Positions 1 to 8,806 of a stretch of DNA of 64,000 bases are shown in pieces. The notes beneath the pieces were generated by a model. The model was not told where the DNA came from and made no database searches. It was given only the letters and a program-made list of their open reading frames with translations. The DNA comes from Ruminococcus sp. zg-924 (lineage in GTDB: Bacteria > Bacillota > Clostridia > Oscillospirales > Acutalibacteraceae), in assembly GCF_024433635.1 (NCBI RefSeq), contig NZ_WNJZ01000007.1, forward strand, positions 43,400 to 107,399. Reading direction: 5' to 3'. Made by a program: the position numbers and the translations under genes. Position 1 is the first letter of the stretch, and every line of letters begins with the position of its first letter.

Positions 1-170
1 TGATGGTAACGGGTACTTCCCCGAACGGTATGCTCGTAGAGGCTGTTGAAATTCCGTCAAACAGATTCTACATAGGTGTTCAGTATCATCCGGAATTCAA
101 GAGCAGACCAAACCACGCTCACCCATTATTCAGAGAGTTTGTTAAGGCTTCAATCGAAAACAAGGGCTGA
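1..170 (+). CDS. pyrG: CTP synthase, C-terminal fragment cut by the window edge
   Basis: This is the last 55 codons of CTP synthase, which aminates UTP to CTP using glutamine. The visible part contains the end of the class I glutamine amidotransferase domain, including the motif [11 protein letters not shown] that carries the His and Glu of the amidotransferase catalytic triad, followed by the usual HPLFREF ending. The reading frame is open from the left edge and stops at 168-170. The synthetase domain and the nucleophilic Cys lie outside the window. The gene ends 38 bases before dapL. Confidence 0.9.
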   Translation, partial: MVTGTSPNGMLVEAVEIPSNRFYIGVQYHPEFKSRPNHAHPLFREFVKASIENKG

Positions 171-208
171 GTTTTTTAGAAATTACGATTTAGAAAGGGA
201 GAAATATT

Positions 209-1420
209 ATGCCATACATTAACGAAAACTTTTTAAAGCTTGAGAAAAACTACCTTTTTATCAACATCGCGAAAAAGATAAACGAGTTTATTGCAAACAA
301 CCCCGATAAGAAGGACAATATCATAAGAATGGGTATTGGCGACGTTACCCTTCCGCTTGCACCGTGTGTTGTAGAGGCTGTAAAAAAAGGCGTTGAAGAG
401 ATGGGCGTTAAGGAAACCTTCAAAGGCTACGAGGACAGCGGCACAGGCTATGACTTTTTAAAGGAAGCGGTTTCCGGCTACTACAAGAGCTTTGGAGTTG
501 ACGTACCGGCTGACGATATAAGAATCAGTGATGGCGCAAAGTCAGACTGCGGCAACATAGTTGATATTTTCAGCGACAAAAACACAGTACTTATCTCAGA
601 TCCTGCTTACCCGGTTTATGTTGATTCAAACCTTATGAGCGGCAGAGAGGTAATCTATATTGACTCAACGCAGGAAACAGGCTTCAACGCCGTTCCTGAC
701 CCGAACATCCATGCCGACTTAATCTATCTCTGCTCACCGAACAACCCGACAGGTGCAGCTTTTACAACTGCACAGCTTAAGGCTTGGGTTGATTATGCGC
801 TTGATAATAAGGCTATAATAATCTATGATGCAGCTTACGAGGCATTTATTACAGAGGAAGATGTTTCGAGAAGTATTTATGCAATTGAGGGTTCAAAGAA
901 GTGTGCTATTGAAATCTGCTCACTTTCAAAAACAGCAGGTTTTACAGGTCTTCGCTGCGGCTACACAGTGGTTCCGAAGGAGCTTGAGGTTGTAGCTGAG
1001 GACGGAACTGTTGTCAATGTTTCACAGATTTGGGGCAGAAGACAAGGTTCAAAGTTCAACGGCGTTTCTTATCCTGTTCAGTGCGGTGCAGCAGCAGTGT
1101 TCTCTGAGGAGGGTCAGAAGCAGTGTGCTGAAAACCTTGAGTATTACAAGGAGAACGCAAGAATCATTGCAAAAACCTTTGACGAGCTTGGCATTTGGTA
1201 TTCAGGCGGTAAAAACTCGCCGTATATTTGGCTCAAGTGCCCGAACGGTATGGGTTCATGGGAGTTCTTTGACTATCTTCTTACTGAGGCTAATGTTGTC
1301 GGAACACCGGGCGCAGGCTTTGGCAAGAACGGCGAAGGCTACTTCAGACTAACCTCCTTTGGTGACCGTGACAAAACTATTGAGGCAATGGCAAGAATAA
1401 AGAAGCTTCTCACAAAATAA
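209..1420 (+). CDS. dapL: LL-diaminopimelate aminotransferase
   Basis: This enzyme converts tetrahydrodipicolinate directly to LL-2,6-diaminopimelate with glutamate as amino donor, giving precursor for lysine and peptidoglycan. The 403-residue protein is a class I/II PLP-dependent aminotransferase of normal family length. It opens with the typical DapL N-terminus (NENFLKLEKNYLF) and has the cofactor lysine near residue 240 in SLSKTAGFTG. The substrate region includes SPNNPTGAA. An AAAGGGAG ribosome site precedes the ATG by 7 bases. Having DapL means the cell does not need the succinylase or acetylase branches. The following wall genes ddl and murF fit a role in supplying meso-diaminopimelate. 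Confidence 0.95.
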   Translation: MPYINENFLKLEKNYLFINIAKKINEFIANNPDKKDNIIRMGIGDVTLPLAPCVVEAVKKGVEEMGVKETFKGYEDSGTGYDFLKEAVSGYYKSFGVDVPADDIRISDGAKSDCGNIVDIFSDKNTVLISDPAYPVYVDSNLMSGREVIYIDSTQETGFNAVPDPNIHADLIYLCSPNNPTGAAFTTAQLKAWVDYALDNKAIIIYDAAYEAFITEEDVSRSIYAIEGSKKCAIEICSLSKTAGFTGLRCGYTVVPKELEVVAEDGTVVNVSQIWGRRQGSKFNGVSYPVQCGAAAVFSEEGQKQCAENLEYYKENARIIAKTFDELGIWYSGGKNSPYIWLKCPNGMGSWEFFDYLLTEANVVGTPGAGFGKNGEGYFRLTSFGDRDKTIEAMARIKKLLTK

Positions 1421-1454
1421 GAATATACAATAAGAATAAAAAGGAGGACGAAAA

Positions 1455-1742
1455 ATGGCAAAGCAGAAATCTGCATTTCCAACCTATAAGGGCAGACCGC
1501 TTGTTCGTGTCGGAAACGATCTGTATTACGGCAATATGGACGAAAAATATGTTATTCGCCTTCAGGTTAAATCGACTAAAAAAGTTAACGACCTTGATGT
1601 GGCAGAAAAGGTTACGGTTCAGCTTATGTGTACTGACCCCGACCTTCCGCCGAGAAAGCAGGTTGTAAAGACGAGCGAGAAAAAAGGTCTTTATCTTGCA
1701 ATGGATATAGGCGAGATTTGGCTTAACCGTGCTTTAGGCTAA
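1455..1742 (+). CDS. small conserved protein of unknown function
   Basis: The gene encodes 95 residues, starts with ATG 7 bases after a strong AAGGAGG, and is followed directly by a terminator, so it is almost certainly real. I do not recognise a characterised family. The sequence is soluble and basic, with no signal peptide, membrane segment or Cys pair. It looks like a small beta-rich fold with alternating hydrophobic residues such as YVIRLQVKS and VTVQLMC. It lies 34 bases after dapL and is probably cotranscribed with it. No function is proposed. Confidence 0.75.
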   Translation: MAKQKSAFPTYKGRPLVRVGNDLYYGNMDEKYVIRLQVKSTKKVNDLDVAEKVTVQLMCTDPDLPPRKQVVKTSEKKGLYLAMDIGEIWLNRALG

Positions 1743-1762
1743 TACTCATACAAAATCCAAAC

Positions 1763-1794
1763 AAAACCCCGTGAATTTCCACGGGGTTTTTCTT
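1763..1794 (+). terminator. intrinsic terminator after the dapL unit
   Basis: An 11-bp perfect stem (AAAACCCCGTG with CACGGGGTTTT) has a 6-base loop and runs into a T-rich tail. It sits 20 bases after the small gene's stop and before the promoterless-looking gap to ddl. The A-rich left arm could let it work in both directions. Confidence 0.9.
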
Positions 1795-1860
1795 GCAAAA
1801 TAGGCTCTGAGGTAATATAATATTCATATATTGTCTTTTTTGAATGAGGTGTATATTATT

Positions 1861-2910
1861 ATGAAAATCGTTGTTCTTGCAGGAGGACTCAGCACTGAGA
1901 GAGATGTGTCCATTACATCCGGTTGTCTTGTGTCTGAGGCTCTTAGAAAAATGGGACACAAGGTTGTTTTGCTTGATGTATTTATGGGATACGAGCAGGA
2001 CGAATGTGATATAGAAAAGCTTTTTGAAAGCAATTACAGCTTTACAACTAATGCTCCTATCGGAAACACTGTTCCCGATGTTGCAAAAATTAAGGCAAGC
2101 CGCAAGGATAAGTCTGACCGCTTTCTTGGGCAGAATGTTGAGGAAATATGCAAAAGTGCCGATATAACCTTTTTGGCTTTGCACGGCGATGTGGGGGAAA
2201 ACGGCAAGCTTCAGGCAACTTTGGATCTCCTCGGAATTAAATATACAGGCTCAGGCAGTCTTGGCAGTGCCTTGGCTATGGATAAGGGAATATCAAAGAG
2301 CATTTTTCTTTACAACAATGTTCCTACTCCGACCGGCAGCGTCTTTTCAAAGGCTGATTTACAAAGCGGCAGAGTTGACGAGTGGGACTGTTTTCCATGC
2401 GTTGTTAAGCCTTGTTCGGGCGGAAGCAGCGTCGGTGTTTCAATAGTTAGCGACCGTGATGAGTACAAAGCTGCAATGCAAGAGGCGTTTAAGTACGAGG
2501 ACGAGGTTTTGGTTGAGCAGTTTGTTAAGGGCAGAGAGCTGTCGGTAGGTCTTATTGACGGTAAAGCACTGCCTATTATCGAAATTGTTCCGAAGCAGGG
2601 CTTTTACGATTATGTGAATAAATATCAGCCGGGCAGCACAGATGAATTCTGCCCAGCCGACATTTGTCCGGAGATAACGCAGAAAATTCAGCGTGAAGCT
2701 GAGCATGCATACAAGGCTCTGAAGCTTGACGCTTATGCAAGAATAGATTTTATCCTCTGTGCGGACAACAGCTTTTATTGCCTTGAAGCAAATACTCTGC
2801 CGGGTATGACCCCGACAAGCCTTTTGCCGCAGGAGGCGGCTGCAGTCGGCATTGATTACCCGGAGCTTTGCGACAAGCTTGCAAAAATTTCTCTTGAAAA
2901 ATACAACTGA
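1861..2910 (+). CDS. ddl: D-alanine--D-alanine ligase
   Basis: The product joins two D-alanines using ATP to make the dipeptide that MurF adds to the peptidoglycan precursor. The 349-residue protein has the ATP-grasp layout: N-terminal VLAGGLSTERDVS, central GSGSLGSALAMDKG, the VKPCSGGSSVGVS ATP loop, the metal-binding DFILCADNSFYCLEANTLPGMT region, and the C-terminal serine-rich loop. I start it at 1861, where GAGGTG lies 9 bases upstream and the protein begins MKIVVLAGG; an upstream in-frame ATG at 1831 has no good ribosome site. It is 13 bases from murF, forming a two-step wall module. Confidence 0.95.
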   Translation: MKIVVLAGGLSTERDVSITSGCLVSEALRKMGHKVVLLDVFMGYEQDECDIEKLFESNYSFTTNAPIGNTVPDVAKIKASRKDKSDRFLGQNVEEICKSADITFLALHGDVGENGKLQATLDLLGIKYTGSGSLGSALAMDKGISKSIFLYNNVPTPTGSVFSKADLQSGRVDEWDCFPCVVKPCSGGSSVGVSIVSDRDEYKAAMQEAFKYEDEVLVEQFVKGRELSVGLIDGKALPIIEIVPKQGFYDYVNKYQPGSTDEFCPADICPEITQKIQREAEHAYKALKLDAYARIDFILCADNSFYCLEANTLPGMTPTSLLPQEAAAVGIDYPELCDKLAKISLEKYN

Positions 2911-2923
2911 TTGGAGCGAAGCA

Positions 2924-4294
2924 ATGAATACCTTTACAATTAATGACATTCTCAGTTCCTGCGGTGGACGGTATGTCGGCGATGAAAGCCTTAAGCAGAC
3001 TGAGGTTTCTACTATCGTCACTGACAGTCGCAAGGTTACAAACGGCGCCTGCTTTGCAGCTATCAAGGGTGAGCGCAGTGACGGACACGCATACATTGAG
3101 CAGTGCTTTGATAACGGCGCGGTCTGTGCAATATGCGAGGATGAGCCGGAAAATCCGTCAAAGCCATGCATTGTAGTTAAGTCAACACTTGTTGCTCTGA
3201 AGCAGGCGGCTGAATATTACCGTTCTCAGTTTGACATTCCTGTTATCGGAATTACGGGCAGCGTTGGCAAAACCTCAACTAAGGAGATGGTTGCCGCTGT
3301 TTTGTCGCAGAAATTTAATGTTCACAAGACGCAGGGCAATTTTAATAACGAGCTTGGAGTGCCGATTACGCTGTTCGGCTTGAATGAGAGCCACACTGCG
3401 GCTGTTGTTGAAATGGGAATTTCCGACTTCGGCGAGATGACCCGTCTTGCAAAAATGGTAAGACCGACTCACTGCATAATTACCAATATCGGTAATTGTC
3501 ATCTTGAAAATCTGCGTGACCGTGACGGCGTTTTGGCGGCGAAAACAGAGGTTTTTGATTATATGACCGGCAACCGTGAAATTTTCTTAAACGGAGATGA
3601 CGATAAGCTTGCAACCCAAAAGGACAGAGAGGGTATAGATCCGGTATATTTTGGAATTAATACATCTAATGAGTATTACGCTGAGGACGTTCAGAACAAC
3701 GGTGCAGACGGCGTAAGCTGTACGCTTGTGCATGGGGAAAGAAAAATTTCTGTTCACATTGATGCGATAGGAACATATATGGTTTCAAACGCTCTTGCGG
3801 CTTTTGCCGTCGGAGAAAGCCTTGGAATGACTGACGAGGAGATAGCAAAGGGTGTTGCAGGCTACAAAACGGTCGGCAGCCGTGATAACCTGATTAAAAC
3901 AGGAAGAATTAATATAATTGATGACTGCTACAACGCTAACCCAAACTCTGTTATGGGTGCGATTGATACCCTTATGAATTTCAAAGGCAGGCGTGTGTGT
4001 ATTCTTGGAGATATGAAGGAGCTTGGTGAAAACGAGCTTGAGCTTCATAAAAAGGTAGGTAAATACGCAAAGGAAAAAGGCGTTGAGCTTTTGGCGGCGG
4101 TAGGGCCTCTTGCTGAAAAAATAAAGGACGGTTTTGGCGAGGGTGCGCTCTGGTACAACACTGTGGAAGAGCTTGTTGAAAGCTTAGACGGTATTATCAA
4201 GGATGGCGACAGTATACTTGTTAAGGCGTCAAGAGCAATGAAGCTTGAGCGTGTTGTTGACGCTTTAAAAAATAAATTTATGAGGTTGAAATAA
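2924..4294 (+). CDS. murF: UDP-N-acetylmuramoyl-tripeptide--D-alanyl-D-alanine ligase
   Basis: MurF completes the cytoplasmic wall precursor by attaching D-Ala-D-Ala to UDP-MurNAc-tripeptide with ATP. The 456-residue protein has the Mur ligase N-terminal domain, the P-loop GITGSVGKTSTKE near residue 113, the central NFNNELGVP and EMGIS motifs, and the C-terminal domain with the DDCYNANPNS motif. I start it at ATG 2924, 7 bases after TTGGAG and just past the ddl stop; an in-frame ATG inside ddl at 2852 would add a non-family extension. The gene follows ddl, which makes its dipeptide substrate. Confidence 0.95.
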   Translation: MNTFTINDILSSCGGRYVGDESLKQTEVSTIVTDSRKVTNGACFAAIKGERSDGHAYIEQCFDNGAVCAICEDEPENPSKPCIVVKSTLVALKQAAEYYRSQFDIPVIGITGSVGKTSTKEMVAAVLSQKFNVHKTQGNFNNELGVPITLFGLNESHTAAVVEMGISDFGEMTRLAKMVRPTHCIITNIGNCHLENLRDRDGVLAAKTEVFDYMTGNREIFLNGDDDKLATQKDREGIDPVYFGINTSNEYYAEDVQNNGADGVSCTLVHGERKISVHIDAIGTYMVSNALAAFAVGESLGMTDEEIAKGVAGYKTVGSRDNLIKTGRINIIDDCYNANPNSVMGAIDTLMNFKGRRVCILGDMKELGENELELHKKVGKYAKEKGVELLAAVGPLAEKIKDGFGEGALWYNTVEELVESLDGIIKDGDSILVKASRAMKLERVVDALKNKFMRLK

Positions 4295-5649
4295 TGGAAA
4301 AGAAAAGAAGCACTTTTACCGGCAGAATCGGGTTTGTCCTTGCAGCGGCAGGCTCGGCAGTCGGACTTGGTAATATCTGGCGATTTCCATATCTTGCAGC
4401 TAAGTACGGCGGCGGAACATTTTTGATTGTGTACATCATACTTGCAATTTCCTTTGGCTTTGCGCTGATGGTGACAGAAATTGCGATAGGCAGAAAAACA
4501 GGTCTTAGCGTTATAGGTGCATACAAAAAGCTTGATAAACGTTTTTCACTTCTCGGTTGGCTTGCGGCGGCTGTACCGATAATTATTTTCCCGTATTACT
4601 GCGTTATCGGAGGTTGGGTAACAAAATACGGCGTAACATTTGCAACAAATCAGATGAACGCTGCGGCACAGGACGGATATTTCGGAAGCTTTATCTCAAA
4701 CACATGGGAGCCGCTCGGTTGGTTTGCTTTGTTTATCGCCCTGACTGCGCTTATAGTACTGCTTGGTGTTAAGGACGGCATTGAGAGGGCAAGTAAAATT
4801 CTTATGCCGCTTCTTGTTGTAATGACAATCGGTATATGTATTTTCGTTATGTGTCAGCCCGGAGCGCTTGACGGTGTGCTTTATTACTTCACACCAACGC
4901 TTGATGGACTTAATGTAAATATGATTTTGGCGGCTCTCGGTCAGCTTTTCTACTCAATGTCGCTTGCAATGGGCATTATGATAACCTACGGCTCATATAT
5001 GAAGAAGGACGTTGATATTGAAAAATCAGCAAAACAGATTGAAATATTTGACATTGGCATTGCTGTTCTTGCCGGCTTGATGATTGTTCCGTCTGTGTTC
5101 GTTTTTTCAGGCGGAGATTTGTCAAAGCTTCAGGCAGGACCATCGCTTATGTTTATAACACTCCCGCAGGTTTTCCAAAACATGTGGGGAGGTCAGTTTG
5201 TAGGAACTCTATTCTTTGTGCTTGTGCTGTTTGCTGCGCTCACATCATCCGTTTCTCTGATGGAAACTATTGTTTCAATTATCACAGACAAAACGAAGCT
5301 TAAAAGACAGGCTGTATGTCTTATTGTCCTTGTATGTGCGCTTTTGGTTGGCATTCCGTCCTCGCTCGGCTTTGGCATTTGGAGCGACTTCACTATTTTA
5401 GGAATGTCGATTCTCGACTTCTTCGATTTCATAAGCAACAGCGTTATGATGCCGATTGTCGCTTTGTTTACTTGCTTGCTTGTAGGCTACTTTGTAGGTG
5501 TAAAGACAATAGGCGACGAGGTAAAACTCTCTTCAAAATTCAAGCGTGAGAAAATGTATAATATTATCACAAAGTATATTGCACCGATTTTTATCCTTGC
5601 AATTCTGATAAGCTCAGTGCTGAATTCAATGGGAGTAATCAAATTATAA
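4294..5649 (+). CDS. sodium:neurotransmitter symporter family (NSS/SNF) transporter
   Basis: This is an integral membrane transporter of the NSS family, which couples sodium entry to uptake of amino acids. The N-terminal segment GFVLAAAGSAVGLGNIWRFPY is the family's unwound first helix with sodium-binding backbone and the conserved GNIWRFP sequence, and about eleven hydrophobic segments follow over 451 residues. Bacterial NSS proteins of this size often carry tryptophan, tyrosine or branched amino acids, but the substrate cannot be read here. Its ATG overlaps the murF stop codon in a TAATG arrangement, so it is translationally coupled to the wall genes. Confidence 0.9.
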   Translation: MEKKRSTFTGRIGFVLAAAGSAVGLGNIWRFPYLAAKYGGGTFLIVYIILAISFGFALMVTEIAIGRKTGLSVIGAYKKLDKRFSLLGWLAAAVPIIIFPYYCVIGGWVTKYGVTFATNQMNAAAQDGYFGSFISNTWEPLGWFALFIALTALIVLLGVKDGIERASKILMPLLVVMTIGICIFVMCQPGALDGVLYYFTPTLDGLNVNMILAALGQLFYSMSLAMGIMITYGSYMKKDVDIEKSAKQIEIFDIGIAVLAGLMIVPSVFVFSGGDLSKLQAGPSLMFITLPQVFQNMWGGQFVGTLFFVLVLFAALTSSVSLMETIVSIITDKTKLKRQAVCLIVLVCALLVGIPSSLGFGIWSDFTILGMSILDFFDFISNSVMMPIVALFTCLLVGYFVGVKTIGDEVKLSSKFKREKMYNIITKYIAPIFILAILISSVLNSMGVIKL

Positions 5650-5673
5650 TATTAATACCGATGGAGGTATCGT

Positions 5674-6255
5674 ATGTATAGCAACTGGGAGGAGCTTAAA
5701 AGCGATTGCTTAGCCTGCCGCCGATGCGGACTTTGCGAAACAAGAAATAATGTTGTTGTTGGCGTTGGCAATCCGAATTCCAAGGTTCTCTTTATTGGGG
5801 AAGGCCCCGGACAAAACGAGGATTTGCAGGGTGAACCGTTTGTAGGCAGAGGCGGAAAGCTGCTTGATAAAATGCTTGCGGCTGTTTATCTCGACAGAAA
5901 AAAGAACATCTATATTGCAAACATAGTAAAGTGCCGTCCTCCGCAAAATCGTGACCCGTTACCGGAGGAGCAGGAGCAGTGCAATATGTGGCTTAAGGCT
6001 CAGATTGAACTGATAAAGCCTAAGATTATTGTATGCCTTGGCAGAATATCGGCTATGAAGATGTTTAAGCCCGATATAAAGATAACAAAGGAGCATGGGC
6101 AGTTCTTTGAAAAGGACGGAATACTCTATATGGCTACGCTGCATCCGGCTGCGCTTTTGAGAAATCCGAACAACAAACCGGCGGCGTTTCAGGATTTTTT
6201 GAATTTACAGCAGAAAATTATGGAGCTTTGCCCTGAAACCTACGAAACAGAATAA
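5674..6255 (+). CDS. uracil-DNA glycosylase, family 4 (iron-sulfur)
   Basis: The enzyme removes uracil from DNA to start base excision repair. The 193-residue protein fits family 4: an N-terminal CLACRRCGLC segment holds cysteines for a [4Fe-4S] cluster, followed by the catalytic motif GEGPGQNEDLQGEPFVGRGG, the ANIVKCRPP cluster cysteine, and the C-terminal HPAALLRNP loop. A GGAGG ribosome site precedes the ATG. It is the last gene of the run and is closed by a strong terminator. Some relatives are fused to phage polymerases, but this is the short stand-alone form. Confidence 0.92.
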   Translation: MYSNWEELKSDCLACRRCGLCETRNNVVVGVGNPNSKVLFIGEGPGQNEDLQGEPFVGRGGKLLDKMLAAVYLDRKKNIYIANIVKCRPPQNRDPLPEEQEQCNMWLKAQIELIKPKIIVCLGRISAMKMFKPDIKITKEHGQFFEKDGILYMATLHPAALLRNPNNKPAAFQDFLNLQQKIMELCPETYETE

Positions 6256-6263
6256 TTTTTAAC

Positions 6264-6310
6264 ACGGACTGCGGTTTTAATTTGTTTGCCGCAGTCCGTT
6301 TTTAGTTTTT
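6264..6310 (+). terminator. intrinsic terminator after the uracil-DNA glycosylase
   Basis: An 11-bp stem (ACGGACTGCGG paired with CCGCAGTCCGT) with a 14-base loop is followed by TTTTTAGTTTTTT. It closes the unit that began near ddl. Confidence 0.92.
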
Positions 6311-6600
6311 TAAAAGTTTTTTATTCTCTGCCTGTCTTTGCTTATTTTCGACACAGCAGTGCGAATATAATTAACAGTAATCGCCGTATTAATGCTATGT
6401 TGGAATATTGCACAATACTCAAAAGCTTATAAAAGTAAAAATTTTATATTATCACGATAAAATTATGCAAAAAAATAAAAAAACTATTGAATTTTAATCA
6501 AAATCTTGTTATTATATAATAGAAAGATAAGGTAGATTGAACAAAGTGTATCTTTGCTGTTTCTACCGTAAAAAAACAAAAATACATAAGGAAGGAGAAC
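6311..6600 (+). other. AT-rich upstream region of the glycogen operon
   Basis: This gap holds no coding frame that I would support. A TATAAT hexamer at 6515-6520 is the only clear promoter-like element. The region 17 bases upstream of it is a weak TTTTAA, so a sigma-A promoter for glgB is plausible but not certain. No riboswitch fold or operator repeat was recognised. Confidence 0.4.
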
Positions 6601-8712
6601 ATGAACATGGCTAATGAGATATATGAGGCTATGTCCATCGAAGCAGAAAAAGAAAAGGAGCTTTTTCTGTCTGGCAAAAGCACCACCGCTTATAAATATA
6701 TGGGAGCTCACAGGGGAGTAAACCCGGACGGCTACGAGGGAGTAATCTTTCGTGTTTGGGCGCCAAATGCTCTTACAGTTTCGGTTGTCGGCGATTTTAA
6801 CAACTGGAACAATATGGCGGACTATATGACCAAAATTGACGAAAGAGGCATTTGGGAGTGTTTTATCGGAAATGTAAAGCAGTATGACTGTTACAAGTAC
6901 TGTGTTGAAACACCGTGGTTTGAAAAGCTTTACAAGTCTGACCCGTATGCATTCCATACCCAGACTCGTCCTGACAACGCTTCAAAATTCTATGATTTTT
7001 CCGATTTCAATTGGGAAGACGGCGAATTTGAGGAACAGCTCAAGCACAATAACAAGGGCGTAGAAAGTCCGATGAATATTTACGAGATTCATGCAGGCTC
7101 CTGGAAACTCCGCTCAGACGGCGAAAGACTCAGCTATTATGAGCTGGCAAGAGAGCTTGTACCTTACGTTAAGGAAATGGGCTATACACATATTGAGCTT
7201 ATGCCTATAACCGAGTATCCGTATGACGGCTCTTGGGGCTATCAGGTAACCGGATACTATGCGCCTACATCTCGTTACGGCACACCGGACGACTTCAAGA
7301 GCTTTGTAAACGAGTGCCATAAGGCAGGCATACAAGTTATCCTTGACTGGGTTCCGGCTCACTTCCCACGTGACGCTCATGGTCTTGCACGCTTTGACGG
7401 TACATGCTGCTATGAATATGCAGATACAAGAAAGGGAGAGCATAAGGAGTGGGGAACACTTGTGTTCGATTACAGCCGCTATGAGGTTAAGAGTTTCCTT
7501 ACTTCGAGTGCAAACTTCTGGCTCAACGAATATCATATTGACGGCATCAGAGTTGACGCTGTTGCTTCAATGCTTTATCTTGACTATAACCGCCGTGACG
7601 GCGAGTGGGTTGCCAACATGTACGGTGGCAAGGAGCATCTTGAGGCTGTTGACTTCTTGCACCAGCTCAATCACGGCATACAGGAAAACCTTCCCGGTAA
7701 ATATATGATAGCAGAGGAATCAACATCATGGCCGATGGTATCAAGACCAACAGAGGACGGCGGACTTGGATTTAACTATAAATGGAATATGGGTTGGATG
7801 AACGATATGCTTCATTATATGTCGCTCGACCCGATTTATCGCCCGTTCCATCACGATGCTCTTACCTTTAGCTTTTTCTATGCATTCTCCGAGAACTTCC
7901 TGCTGCCGATTTCGCACGATGAGGTTGTTTACGGAAAATGCTCGCTTATCAATAAAATGCCCGGCGACTATGATTTGAAATTTAAGGGAGTCCGTGCTTT
8001 CCTTGCATATATGATGATTCACCCTGGCAAAAAGCTTACATTTATGGGCACTGAAATCGGTCAGTTTGATGAATGGGATTCTACAAGCCAGCTTCAATGG
8101 AATCTGCTTGAGTTCCCAAGACATCAGCAGCTACAATACTTTATTAAGGAAATTAACCGCTTCTATCTTGAAAATCCGCCTCTTTATGAGGTTGACTTCT
8201 CTTGGGAAGGCTTCCAGTGGATTCACCACAATGACTACACTCAGAGCGTTATTGCGTTCCAGCGTATTGACAAAAGCGGCGAGAGAATTATTGGCGTTTG
8301 CAATTTCCAGCCCATGCTTCGTGAGAATTATGCTATCGGCGTTCCGCAAAACGGTATTTACGCCGAAGTATTCAATACCGACGATGAGCGCTTTGGCGGT
8401 TCAGGCATTACAAACGGACAGCATATTGATTCAAACGGCGAGGAAATGCACGACCTTGACCAGTCAATTATGCTTACACTTCCTCCGATGTCTGTTATGT
8501 ACTTTAAGTGCATAGAGAAAAAGCCGCCAAGACCAAAGAAGAAAAAGACCACAGGGGTTAAAAAGGCTTCAGATAAGGCAGACGCAAAGGATGCTGCTGA
8601 AACCAAGACAAAGAAAACAACTAAGACAACTAAAACAACCAAAACTGCAAAGACAACTAAAAAGGCAAAAGCAGAAGAAACACCGAATGAGGAAAGCAAA
8701 ACAGAAGAATAA
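6601..8712 (+). CDS. glgB: 1,4-alpha-glucan branching enzyme with a lysine/threonine-rich tail
   Basis: GlgB makes alpha-1,6 branches in glycogen by cutting and transferring alpha-1,4 chains. The 703-residue protein has an N-terminal CBM48 domain (residues about 35-125), a GH13 catalytic barrel with nucleophile Asp in GIRVDAVASM near residue 316, acid Glu in IAEEST near 370, and the ISHDEVVYGK motif. A beta C-terminal domain ends near residue 637. The last 65 or so residues are an unusual low-complexity tail made mostly of Lys, Thr, Ala and Glu (repeats of KTTK), beyond the normal family end. A second ATG at 6607 has better spacing from AAGGAG and could be the true start. Confidence 0.95.
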   Translation: MNMANEIYEAMSIEAEKEKELFLSGKSTTAYKYMGAHRGVNPDGYEGVIFRVWAPNALTVSVVGDFNNWNNMADYMTKIDERGIWECFIGNVKQYDCYKYCVETPWFEKLYKSDPYAFHTQTRPDNASKFYDFSDFNWEDGEFEEQLKHNNKGVESPMNIYEIHAGSWKLRSDGERLSYYELARELVPYVKEMGYTHIELMPITEYPYDGSWGYQVTGYYAPTSRYGTPDDFKSFVNECHKAGIQVILDWVPAHFPRDAHGLARFDGTCCYEYADTRKGEHKEWGTLVFDYSRYEVKSFLTSSANFWLNEYHIDGIRVDAVASMLYLDYNRRDGEWVANMYGGKEHLEAVDFLHQLNHGIQENLPGKYMIAEESTSWPMVSRPTEDGGLGFNYKWNMGWMNDMLHYMSLDPIYRPFHHDALTFSFFYAFSENFLLPISHDEVVYGKCSLINKMPGDYDLKFKGVRAFLAYMMIHPGKKLTFMGTEIGQFDEWDSTSQLQWNLLEFPRHQQLQYFIKEINRFYLENPPLYEVDFSWEGFQWIHHNDYTQSVIAFQRIDKSGERIIGVCNFQPMLRENYAIGVPQNGIYAEVFNTDDERFGGSGITNGQHIDSNGEEMHDLDQSIMLTLPPMSVMYFKCIEKKPPRPKKKKTTGVKKASDKADAKDAAETKTKKTTKTTKTTKTAKTTKKAKAEETPNEESKTEE

Positions 8713-8806
8713 ATGATTATATTTTCCGATTGCTTTTTCTAAAAATATATATTATTATTTATTTGCACTTGTCTTTAGTTGTGAAATATAAGGAGGTAAA
8801 CAAACA

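Noticed and set aside
1723..2184. Minus-strand open frame of about 150 codons
   Set aside because: It is antisense to ddl, has no ribosome site and crosses a terminator and a clear gene start.
8358..8699. Minus-strand frame rich in Val and Phe opposite the end of glgB
   Set aside because: It is the reverse complement of the Lys/Thr repeat in the GlgB tail and has no independent support.
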